A stretch of DNA of 5,768 bases, from assembly GCA_003535475.1 (NCBI GenBank), contig DOHC01000290.1, forward strand, positions 1 to 5,768. The letters run 5' to 3'. The stretch comes from Nitrospiraceae bacterium (GTDB lineage: Bacteria; Nitrospirota; Thermodesulfovibrionia; Thermodesulfovibrionales; UBA1546). The notes under the pieces were generated by a model, which saw only the letters and a program-made list of their open reading frames with translations, ran no database searches and was not told the DNA's origin. Shown piece after piece: positions 1 to 5,690 of this stretch; within the stretch, counting starts at the first letter, position 1; every line of letters starts with the position of its first letter. Position numbers and translations under genes: made by a program.

Positions 1-14
1 GGGCAAAGGCCTGA
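1..14 (+). CDS. 3' end of an upstream gene, possibly the antitoxin partner of the PIN gene
   Basis: Only the last few codons are inside the window, reading Ala-Lys-Ala-stop in the frame that ends with TGA at 12-14. This TGA shares its final A with the ATG of the PIN gene, giving a TGATG junction. Such one-base overlaps are typical of co-translated pairs, and PIN toxins are usually preceded by a small antitoxin gene. The identity of the partner is inferred from position alone, because nothing in these few residues is diagnostic. Confidence 0.35.
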
Positions 15-454
15 TGCTTAGAGTTGTCCTCGATACAAACCAGCTTGTATCCGCTCTGCTGAATCCTGAAGGCATTGCATTTGAAATATTAAAGGCTTCC
101 GGCCTGAAGGGCGAGCAGAAATATGAGCTTGTTCTGTCTGATGAAATCCTATCTGAATTTAAAAGAGTGCTCTCATATCCAAGGATAAAAAAGCTTCACA
201 ACTGGACTGAGCAAAGAATAGAGATATTCATTACTCTATTAAAAGAGATTGCCCGCAGCGATGATAGCAGAAGCAAAGAGAGAATTGTCCCCGAAGACCC
301 CGATGATGACAAGTTCTTCCATCTGGCTATAAAATCAGACGCCGGATACATAATCAGCCGTGACATGCACCTTTTGAAGATTAAGGAATTTAAGGGGATA
401 AGAGTTTTGCGTCCTGAGGTGTTTCTGAGCGCAATGAAAAAAGGGGCGGTGTGA
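14..454 (+). CDS. PIN-domain putative toxin (PIN_3 / COG1569-like ribonuclease)
   Basis: A 146-residue protein spanning a whole PIN domain. PIN toxins are Mg2+-dependent ribonucleases, and this subfamily is normally annotated as the toxin component of a toxin-antitoxin system. Visible signature: the N-terminal beta strand with VVLDTN (acidic D7), the acidic helix SDEILSEF (D43/E44), the cluster PEDPDDDKF (D95, D97-D99) and the late strand YIISRDMHLL (D117). All the acidic positions expected for metal binding are present, so it is probably catalytically competent. The start at 14 is supported by the TGATG overlap with the upstream gene and by AAAGG at 5-9. It is the only clear plus-strand gene here and converges on the DUF5615 gene. 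The target RNA cannot be read from the sequence. Confidence 0.85.
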   Translation: MLRVVLDTNQLVSALLNPEGIAFEILKASGLKGEQKYELVLSDEILSEFKRVLSYPRIKKLHNWTEQRIEIFITLLKEIARSDDSRSKERIVPEDPDDDKFFHLAIKSDAGYIISRDMHLLKIKEFKGIRVLRPEVFLSAMKKGAV

Positions 455-484
455 CTCCCTGCCATTTATTTTATCAAAGCGCAG

Positions 485-536
485 GCTTCCCGACTTCCTG
501 CATCAGATAAAAAATGTGCCTGTCGGATTTATTCAG
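485..536. repeat. Direct repeat copy A, left of the DUF433/DUF5615 pair
   Basis: This 52-bp block begins GCTTCCCGACTTCC and ends GGATTTATTCAG. It matches 1249-1299 in the same orientation with six substitutions and one single-base length difference in an A run. The similarity stops sharply at both ends. It sits in the convergent gap between the PIN gene and the DUF5615 stop codon. CAGGC at 482-486 can pair with GCCTG at 518-522. The nature of the element is unknown to me. Confidence 0.75.
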
Positions 537-560
537 CAAGAGCAATGCTTCTGGCAGAGG

Positions 561-932
561 TCATATAACGGAACGAACTCTTACTCGTGCATCTTCAACA
601 ACAACTATTGACCCCTTGGCAATTTCTATATCAATCTTTAAAAGTTTCTCAAGTACACCGCAGACATTCTCTACCTTTAGATTTTTTAATCTTATATGGA
701 TAATGCCGTAACATGGCGCACCTTCGTTTATGGCTAAAGTTCCGAAGTCAGAATCATGGGTCAAAACAAATCGTTCATCCGCGTATGCCATATCCAAAAT
801 ATATCTATCATTGCTGCCCTGCCATCCTTTTTCCTTTACATCAGCCGCATCAATGCCTTTAGCTCTCAGAAAGGATAAAATTCTCGGTGAAATATTCTCA
901 TCCGCTAAAATCTTTACGGAATTGAATTTCAT
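561..932 (-). CDS. DUF5615 PIN-like protein, putative toxin nuclease
   Basis: A 123-residue protein of the DUF5615 PIN-like family (COG4634), related to the Mut7-C fold. Recognisable positions in order: ILADENISPRIL near the N terminus (D11, E12, N13), GSNDRYIL (D42), the family hallmark VLTHDSDFGTL (D60, D62, F63), and IIHIRLKN (R81). These acidic residues form the predicted metal site of a PIN-like nuclease. Members are commonly found beside DUF433 proteins and treated as toxins of type II systems, although biochemistry is sparse. Its ATG shares one base with the TAA of the DUF433 gene (TAATG). It has only a weak GGA upstream, so translation probably depends on coupling to the upstream gene. 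The length is normal for the family. Nuclease activity is inferred. Confidence 0.85.
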   Translation of the reverse strand: MKFNSVKILADENISPRILSFLRAKGIDAADVKEKGWQGSNDRYILDMAYADERFVLTHDSDFGTLAINEGAPCYGIIHIRLKNLKVENVCGVLEKLLKIDIEIAKGSIVVVEDARVRVRSVI

Positions 933-1156
933 TAAGCAGTTTCCAGTTCAACAAATATCTCATTCTTAAGCGAGTGTGCGGCATATTCAAGACAGGCGCG
1001 AATATCATCTTTTGTCAGATGCGGATAGTCCTGCAGTATCTCATCCTCGGTAACCCCGGAAGAGAGAAGTTCGAGAATAAATTCAACCGATATCCTTGTG
1101 CCTTTTATAACAGGTTTTCCGCCAAGTATTTCTCTGTTTGTTGTTATCCTTCCCAT
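932..1156 (-). CDS. DUF433 protein, putative antitoxin
   Basis: A 74-residue protein of the DUF433 family (COG2442). The hallmark GGKPVIKGTRI lies at residues 12-22, followed by a helical segment with the pattern LLSSGVTEDEILQDYPHLT and then DIRACLEYAA. This is a small winged-helix/HTH-like fold usually regarded as the antitoxin and DNA-binding autorepressor of a DUF5615 partner. It is the first gene of a two-gene unit with DUF5615, the usual antitoxin-then-toxin order. The start is set by a strong ribosome binding site (AGGAGG at 1163-1168) six bases upstream of ATG. Operator binding near its own promoter is expected from the family but not shown here. Confidence 0.88.
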   Translation of the reverse strand: MGRITTNREILGGKPVIKGTRISVEFILELLSSGVTEDEILQDYPHLTKDDIRACLEYAAHSLKNEIFVELETA

Positions 1157-1162
1157 CGCTTG

Positions 1163-1168
1163 CCTCCT
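1163..1168 (-). promoter_or_regulatory. Ribosome binding site of the DUF433 gene
   Basis: A full AGGAGG on the minus strand with a six-base spacer to the ATG at 1156. It contrasts with the weak site before the downstream DUF5615 gene, which would favour more antitoxin than toxin from a shared mRNA. Confidence 0.8.
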
Positions 1169-1248
1169 CTTGCTAAGTTATCTTCATTTTATCATATTTA
1201 ACGGGCTGATGATTAGCATTTAATTTTAGACCTCTTGCCGACTAACAC
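1169..1248 (-). promoter_or_regulatory. Probable promoter region of the DUF433/DUF5615 pair
   Basis: The minus strand upstream of the DUF433 ribosome binding site is AT-rich and contains TATGATAAAAT, which gives two overlapping -10-like hexamers (TATGAT and TAAAAT). I found no good -35 hexamer at 16-18 bp, so the exact promoter is unclear. The region lies between the DUF433 start and direct repeat copy B, so any TA-specific promoter must be here or in the repeat. Confidence 0.35.
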
Positions 1249-1299
1249 GCTTCCCGACTTCCCGCAGCAGATGAAAATGTGTTTGTCAGATTTATTCAG
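1249..1299. repeat. Direct repeat copy B, right of the DUF433/DUF5615 pair
   Basis: A 51-bp near-copy of 485-536 in the same orientation. Its last base directly abuts the stop codon (1300-1302) of the 234-residue gene. GTGTTTGTC at 1279-1287, inside the repeat, can pair with GACTAACAC at 1240-1248 just outside it, eight of nine bases, leaving a 30-base loop. Both copies therefore lie just 3' of a minus-strand gene, and together they bracket the DUF433/DUF5615 unit. Confidence 0.75.
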
Positions 1300-2004
1300 T
1301 TATTTCGCCTCTAATATATGACCAAAAGGCGTTGTATAAACGATTATTTTCTCGAATATCTCGGACTGTATTTTTTCGAAATCATCGATTTGAATTTCTT
1401 GATCCTGTGCCCGATCAGCACAATCGACGACGACAAGCAACCAGTAAGCAGCACATATTATGTATTTCCTTGAACTTCCCTCTTTATTCCTAACAATTTC
1501 AATTAACACGTCTCTGGACATGATTGAACCGCTATATAACTGTTCAACCCTCCATTTTGGGTCTGCATATTCTTCTGCATTTAAATACACGTATGAAATC
1601 TCAGGAATACTGTGAAAAAAATGTTTTCTTATCTGGCCTGTCTTGTATTCCTTAATCTGCTCTGCAAGATCCACTAACTTCTGAACTAAATCTTTCTTAT
1701 TACGTATAGGGTTTGCCTTATCAAATCCAATGGTCAGCTCTATTTTCTTTTTATTCCTTGTCTGATAATCGCGCTGAGCATCAAAAACAATTGCTTTGCG
1801 CAAGTCTCTTTGGCGCTGCTCGCTTTCCGGCGATTCGCCTTTTTCAAGATAGAAGTTGGTTATCTCTATGCCAATCTTTCTTTCGCCCTCCAATATAACA
1901 TCAGGTTTGTCCTTGTAAATTATGTTTCCGAGAGGCAATGGATAACTCTTGCGGAACATCTCAAAGTAATGCTTCTCTATATCCTGCTTTGAAATTATCT
2001 TCAT
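1300..2004 (-). CDS. Unrecognised 234-residue protein, possible PD-(D/E)XK-fold nuclease
   Basis: I cannot assign this protein to a named family. It is soluble and charged, with no signal peptide or membrane segment. Near the N terminus, KPDVILEGERKIGIEITNF places PD (34-35) about a dozen residues before E47-I-T49. That spacing resembles the PD...(D/E)XK core of restriction-like nucleases, but with Thr in place of the usual Lys. Residues 60-125 are a charged, mostly helical region. Two hydrophobic strands follow: VLIEIV (166-171) and the long one around WLLVVVD (188-194), with a final strand FEKIIVYTTPFGHI. From memory, similar WLL-x-VVD plus F-x-KI patterns occur in uncharacterised phage and bacterial proteins. 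The start is uncertain: TGA lies immediately upstream in frame and no Shine-Dalgarno is evident. It lies 46 bp downstream of the TPR gene. Confidence 0.6.
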   Translation of the reverse strand: MKIISKQDIEKHYFEMFRKSYPLPLGNIIYKDKPDVILEGERKIGIEITNFYLEKGESPESEQRQRDLRKAIVFDAQRDYQTRNKKKIELTIGFDKANPIRNKKDLVQKLVDLAEQIKEYKTGQIRKHFFHSIPEISYVYLNAEEYADPKWRVEQLYSGSIMSRDVLIEIVRNKEGSSRKYIICAAYWLLVVVDCADRAQDQEIQIDDFEKIQSEIFEKIIVYTTPFGHILEAK

Positions 2005-2050
2005 TCAGTTATTGCCAAATTAACATATAGTCCGTTTTTCCCTTTCCCCA

Positions 2051-3352
2051 TTACCAGCTTATGCCATTTTCGCGTAAAAAGTCCTGTGCAGGCTTAAGGC
2101 CCAGGCGCGCTGCTATCTGCATATCCTTAATCGCCTGCGGAGATTTGAGCTTGGCAGAAACACGTGCCCGATTGTAATACGCATAAGCATTGTCTGGTTT
2201 TAGTTTAATTGCTTTGGTGTAATCCTTAATTGCCTCCTGATAGTTGCCAAGCTTCTCATACGCATTTCCCCGATTGTTATACGCCTTGTCATCGTCTGGT
2301 TTAAATTTAATTGCTTTGGTGTAATCCTTAATCGCCTGTTGATAGTTGACAATGCCGCTATAAACCGTTCCCCGATTGGTATATGCCTCGGCATAATCAG
2401 GCTTAAGTTCTATGGCTTTTGTATAGTCTTTTATCGCCTGCTGGTCGTTGCCAAGATTGTCATAAGCAAGACCCCTACTGTAATACGCGTCAGCAATGTC
2501 AGGATTCAGTTCAATTGCTTTATCGAAATCTTTAATTGCCTGTTGATAGTTACCGAGCATGCCATAAGTAACTCCCCTAATGGCATAAATGGCATAATAT
2601 ACATCGTCAGACTCAAGTTCAATGGCTTTAGTAAAATCCTTTATTGCCTGTTCATGGTTGCCAAGCTCGTAATAAGCAAGACCCCCAGCATACGCATTTA
2701 CATCGTCAGGTTTGAGTTCTATAGCTTTAGTATAGGCATCTCTTGCCTCCTCATCTCTACCTGCAATATCTGCTTGATATCCCTTATTAAACCACTCCAC
2801 CGCAGTCAATCCCTGTATTGCACTTTTATACGCTTGTTCAATTTTCTTGCTTGGCTGTTTATTAGTAGCTTTAGCAAGCTCTTTATTTAGCCTCTCCACC
2901 TCTTTTGTAAGCTCCTCAGCCTTTTTCCTCGTCTCCTCAAGTTCTTTTCCCTTAAACGGCTCATCCATTATTTTCTTTAATGACTTTGCAACTTCTTTCG
3001 GGTCTGCCGAGACTCTTGCTTTAAGCCAATAAGTCTTTCCATCCCATTTATCCTCTATGATTTCAGCGCCAACAATCCCTGCGCTGTAAGTCTTTACCTG
3101 CTCTTTTGTTAGCTTAAAATCCTTAACCTCTGTTTCGCTTATCAGATATGTGCCAAGTTCTTCAAGAAGCAGTCTCTTTACCATCTCAAGAGAAATCGTT
3201 CTGCATGACGCCTTACTGTCAAGCTCACTTGCCTGATAGGTGTATTCTTTTATGAAGGTAACTTTTTCAGCAAAAGACGGAGATGCGAAAGATAGAAAAA
3301 GGATGATAAGGGCTATGACTATTGCACTTATGCGATGATTTAAAAGAGCCAT
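2051..3352 (-). CDS. Exported TPR-repeat protein with a conserved N-terminal domain
   Basis: A 433-residue protein. Residues 1-28 form a Sec signal peptide: a basic start, a hydrophobic core IVIALIILFLSF, and likely cleavage after SPSFA, with no lipobox Cys. The mature protein is therefore probably periplasmic. Residues 29 to about 125 form a compact domain with the motif SCRTISLEMVKRLLLEELG, a type I have seen at the start of other exported TPR proteins but cannot name. Residues 131-165 are Lys/Glu-rich and probably coiled coil. Six full TPR units of about 34 residues follow (184-388), then a degenerate seventh to about 420. TPR arrays mount protein partners, so a scaffold or assembly role is likely, but the partner is unknown. 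The start is supported by CAAGGGGG eight bases upstream. Repeat 2 is one residue short and repeat 3 two residues long. Confidence 0.8.
   Translation of the reverse strand: MALLNHRISAIVIALIILFLSFASPSFAEKVTFIKEYTYQASELDSKASCRTISLEMVKRLLLEELGTYLISETEVKDFKLTKEQVKTYSAGIVGAEIIEDKWDGKTYWLKARVSADPKEVAKSLKKIMDEPFKGKELEETRKKAEELTKEVERLNKELAKATNKQPSKKIEQAYKSAIQGLTAVEWFNKGYQADIAGRDEEARDAYTKAIELKPDDVNAYAGGLAYYELGNHEQAIKDFTKAIELESDDVYYAIYAIRGVTYGMLGNYQQAIKDFDKAIELNPDIADAYYSRGLAYDNLGNDQQAIKDYTKAIELKPDYAEAYTNRGTVYSGIVNYQQAIKDYTKAIKFKPDDDKAYNNRGNAYEKLGNYQEAIKDYTKAIKLKPDNAYAYYNRARVSAKLKSPQAIKDMQIAARLGLKPAQDFLRENGISW
2093..2803 (-). repeat. Tandem TPR-coding repeats, 102-bp period
   Basis: This is the DNA underlying TPR units 1-7. 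The repeats are visible at nucleotide level, most strongly between units 5 and 6: 2192-2230 and 2294-2332 match at 37 of 39 positions, including 27 identical bases, exactly 102 bp apart. This points to recent duplication or gene conversion within the array. Units 1-3 are more diverged. Confidence 0.8.
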
Positions 3353-3360
3353 GATATATA

Positions 3361-3367
3361 CCCCCTT
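3361..3367 (-). promoter_or_regulatory. Ribosome binding site of the TPR gene
   Basis: AAGGGGG on the minus strand with an eight-base AT spacer to the ATG at 3352. It supports this start, which also begins directly with the signal peptide. Confidence 0.6.
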
Positions 3368-3384
3368 GTTCCAGTTATAGCAAG

Positions 3385-3390
3385 ATTATA
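3385..3390 (-). promoter_or_regulatory. -10 element upstream of the TPR gene
   Basis: A perfect TATAAT on the minus strand, 32 bases upstream of the TPR start codon, within TTGATATAATCTTGC. At 17 bp spacing the -35 position reads ATCCAA, a poor match, so the promoter may rely on an activator or on other contacts. A second, weaker TATAAC lies a few bases downstream. With DUF2283 ending 105 bp upstream, this suggests the TPR gene is transcribed separately from the proS operon. Confidence 0.5.
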
Positions 3391-3495
3391 TCAATTTTCA
3401 TGAAAGATTGGATGTGAAAATTACCCAAGCTAAAAGGTTATTAGAATAAAGGTATTTTCAGAACTCTACGATGATGATTTGGATTATTATTACTT

Positions 3496-3705
3496 CTAAG
3501 CAGCAGTCAGTTCAGGCAGATTGAACTCTATCTTTTTCCCCATAACCTTGGATGCCTCCAGCACTTCTATGCCGATAAGTTTACTGTCTTTATCAAAATC
3601 AGCATGTACGCCTGGGGCGATAGTAACGGTTTGCGCTGCTTTTGTCGCAGGCTCTGCAAAATATATGTACAGCAGGTCTCTCTCAGGGTCGTATTCAATT
3701 TTCAT
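3496..3705 (-). CDS. DUF2283 protein, putative antitoxin-like partner of DUF4258
   Basis: A 69-residue protein of the DUF2283 family (COG5428). The N-terminal signature YDPERDLLYIYF is followed by a beta-rich stretch ending VHADFDKDSKLIGIEVLEAS, matching the usual family layout over its whole length. The function is not established. DUF2283 genes often sit next to DUF4258 genes, and the pair is commonly interpreted as a toxin-antitoxin-like module. The ATG overlaps the DUF4258 stop in ATGA (3702-3705), and a strong GGAGG (3710-3714) lies four bases upstream. It can therefore be translated both by coupling and by its own site. It is the last gene of the proS operon. I saw no convincing terminator after it. 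Confidence 0.85.
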   Translation of the reverse strand: MKIEYDPERDLLYIYFAEPATKAAQTVTIAPGVHADFDKDSKLIGIEVLEASKVMGKKIEFNLPELTAA

Positions 3706-4004
3706 TTTTCCTCCTTCCTTGAAAACTGCTTTCCGTATCTTGCCTTAGCAGTTAATAAAATAAGATTGCTGCCTTTGTACTTATAATACACTGTAACTTC
3801 TTTTTCTTCAAAGAATTTTCCTTCCCATTGTGCATTATAGGAAAATGTAAAGACCTTGCCGGTAGTCCCTTCAACTGCGTCATCAGCGTCCCAGCCTTTG
3901 TTAATGGCGATCTCTATCTCTGCCATAGAGATTCCTCTCTGTAACATTCTTGTTTTTATGTGCAGATGGATATCAGATTCTTTGATTTTTATTTCTGGGT
4001 TCAC
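3702..4004 (-). CDS. DUF4258 protein, putative toxin-like partner of DUF2283
   Basis: A 100-residue protein of the DUF4258 family. The N-terminal helix pattern HLHIKTRMLQRGIS then AEIEIAINKG (H15, R19, R23) is the family hallmark. It is followed by beta strands around VFTFSY, VTVYYKYKG and LILLTAKARYG. The small alpha-then-beta layout recalls RelE-like RNases, which is why the family is often proposed as a toxin, but activity is unproven. The start codon is GTG, set by a four-base GTGA overlap with the proS stop. A GGGGAGA at 4012-4018, inside the end of proS, serves as ribosome binding site. Translation is therefore likely coupled to the synthetase gene. Its end overlaps DUF2283 by ATGA. Confidence 0.82.
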   Translation of the reverse strand: MNPEIKIKESDIHLHIKTRMLQRGISMAEIEIAINKGWDADDAVEGTTGKVFTFSYNAQWEGKFFEEKEVTVYYKYKGSNLILLTAKARYGKQFSRKEEK

Positions 4005-5668
4005 AGCACCCTCTCCCCCACTTCCTCCACTCTCACCTTCACAACCTCTTTTGTCCTTCTATTCTTTATCTCAACAAAACCTTCTTTGAGGTTCTTTTCA
4101 CCGAGGATTATTTGGGTCGGGATTCCGATTAAATCAGCGTCTTTGAACTTTACGCCTGCCCTTTCATCACGGTCATCCATCAGGACTTCAATGCCTTTTC
4201 CTTTTAAATCTTTATAAAGTTTCTCAGCAACCTCAACTGTCTTTGAATCATTCATATTCAAAGGCAGAAGTTCAACGTCAAATGGCGCAATGCTCTTGGG
4301 CCAGATTATTCCGTCCTTGTCATTATTCTGCTCTATAGCTGCTGCTGCAATTCGTGCTGGGCCTATGCCGTAACTTCCCATGATAACCGGTTTTTCATTG
4401 CCGTTTTCATCAAGAAAAAATGCCTTTAGCGGCACTGAGTATTTTGTCCCCAGCTTAAAGATGTTCCCTATCTCAATGCATTTTTCTATTCTTAGTTTCG
4501 CCCCGCATTTATGGCATGTGTCTCCTTCTTTTGCAAGGTGTATGTCATGCCACTCTGCCTTAAAGTCCTTCTCAGGCTTTATGCCTTTTGCATGATAATG
4601 CTGTTTATTGGCGCCGCTGATATAAACGCCTTCTTTCAAACACGAATCGGCAATGATTCTTATCTTCTGGTTCATGGGCCCAATAAACCCTGCCTCAACG
4701 CCGAGAATTTCCTTCACCTCTGTTTTCTGTGCAGGCCTGTGACTGCCAATAATCTTTGTAAGCTTTTTTTCATGAAGTTCCTGCTCTCCCCTTACAAGCG
4801 CAAGCACAGGTTCTTTATCGCTTATAACAAGCATGCTCTTTATGAAATATGCTGGACTGAGTTTAAGAAAATTGGATACCTCCTGAACAGTTCGTTTTTC
4901 AGGTGTATGAACCTCTTCAAATCCCCAGTCTTCAGTCTTGATTTTAGGAGGAATTGATTTTGCAAGCTCTACATTTGCGGAATATCCGCATTTATCGCAT
5001 AATGCGACCTCATCTTCGCCTGCCGGGCTCGGAGCCATGAATTCATGCGAGACTGCTCCTCCCATCATCCCCGGGTCTGATTCAACCTGATGAAATTTCA
5101 AGCCGCACCTTTGGAATATCTTATGATACGCTTCTGCATGAAGCTGATAGCTTTTTTCAAGGGAGTCCTCGTCAGCGTCAAAGCTGTAGCTGTCTTTCAT
5201 TATGAATTCCCTTGTCCTTAAAACACCGCTCTTTGGCCTTGCCTCATCTCTGAGCTTTGTCTGAATCTGATACCAAATCTGCGGAAGGTCCCTATATGAG
5301 CGGATCTCTCTTGATGCAAGCCATGTCATTATTTCCTCATGCGTCATGCCAAGGCACAGGTCCCTGCCGGTCCTGTCTTTGAGCCTGAACATCTCATCGC
5401 CAATCGCATTCCATCTTCCGGTCTGCTGCCATACCTCTGCGGGATGAAGCACAGGCATTGAGATCTCCTGAGAGCCTATCGCCTCCATCTCCTCTTTCAA
5501 AATTGCATTTATCCTGTCAAGCGCCCTCCAGCCCAACGGAAGAAATATATACAGTCCGGCAGCAAGCTGCCTCACATAGCCTGCTCTGAGCATCAGCCTG
5601 TGGCTGACTGCATCTGCATCTGCAGGAACTTCTCTCAGTGTAGGGATGAACATTTTGGAAAATCGCAT
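4001..5668 (-). CDS. proS: Prolyl-tRNA synthetase, bacterial type with editing insertion
   Basis: This cytoplasmic class II synthetase charges tRNA-Pro with proline. I choose the start at 5668 (555 residues) because the family begins MRFSKMFIPTLREVPA and GGAGG lies five bases upstream. The open frame continues nine codons further into a palindromic repeat, which is not credible coding. Numbering from this start: motif 1 region with HPAEVWQQTGRW (75-86), motif 2 LRDEARPKSGVLRTREF (139-155), the YbaK-like INS editing domain at roughly 255-370 with the probable editing Lys in AYFIKS (K277), and motif 3 GSYGIGPAR (431-439). The anticodon-binding domain starts near PFDVELLPL. Cys pairs C224/C227 and C385/C388 flank the INS domain and could bind zinc. 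The length is close to the usual 570. It leads an operon with DUF4258 and DUF2283. Confidence 0.97.
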   Translation of the reverse strand: MRFSKMFIPTLREVPADADAVSHRLMLRAGYVRQLAAGLYIFLPLGWRALDRINAILKEEMEAIGSQEISMPVLHPAEVWQQTGRWNAIGDEMFRLKDRTGRDLCLGMTHEEIMTWLASREIRSYRDLPQIWYQIQTKLRDEARPKSGVLRTREFIMKDSYSFDADEDSLEKSYQLHAEAYHKIFQRCGLKFHQVESDPGMMGGAVSHEFMAPSPAGEDEVALCDKCGYSANVELAKSIPPKIKTEDWGFEEVHTPEKRTVQEVSNFLKLSPAYFIKSMLVISDKEPVLALVRGEQELHEKKLTKIIGSHRPAQKTEVKEILGVEAGFIGPMNQKIRIIADSCLKEGVYISGANKQHYHAKGIKPEKDFKAEWHDIHLAKEGDTCHKCGAKLRIEKCIEIGNIFKLGTKYSVPLKAFFLDENGNEKPVIMGSYGIGPARIAAAAIEQNNDKDGIIWPKSIAPFDVELLPLNMNDSKTVEVAEKLYKDLKGKGIEVLMDDRDERAGVKFKDADLIGIPTQIILGEKNLKEGFVEIKNRRTKEVVKVRVEEVGERVL

Positions 5669-5673
5669 AATAT

Positions 5674-5680
5674 CCTCCGA
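5674..5680 (-). promoter_or_regulatory. Ribosome binding site that fixes the proS start
   Basis: TCGGAGG on the minus strand with a five-base ATATT spacer to the ATG at 5668. It favours this start over the upstream ATG at 5695, which lies inside the palindromic repeat. Confidence 0.85.
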
Positions 5681-5690
5681 AATTCTTACG

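Noticed and set aside
455..560. Rho-independent terminator in the convergent gap after the PIN gene
   Set aside because: GCAGG (481-485) and CCTGC (497-501) could form a stem, but the loop is large and no T run follows on either strand.
1240..1306. Integron attC site downstream of the 234-residue gene
   Set aside because: On the minus strand TAAC overlaps the stop codon and GTTAGTC lies about 60 bases on, close to RYYYAAC and GTTRRRY. However, both core sites deviate, there is no extended inner palindrome, and copy A lacks AAC/GTT altogether. A covariance-model search (HattCI or Infernal attC model) would settle it.
2339..2890. Plus-strand open frame of 183 residues antisense to the TPR gene
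   Set aside because: It is a by-product of the repetitive TPR coding sequence. The translation repeats with the 34-residue period and has no family resemblance.
3434..3499. Short plus-strand frame ending ELYDDDLDYYYF before TAA
   Set aside because: It looks peptide-like but has no start codon and is bounded upstream by a stop at 3431-3433. It may be a remnant of an old gene, but about 20 codons is too little to call.
4511..4957. Plus-strand open frame of 148 residues antisense to proS
   Set aside because: It lies wholly within the conserved INS domain coding region of proS, is Cys/Phe-rich without domain character, and has no sensible ribosome binding site.
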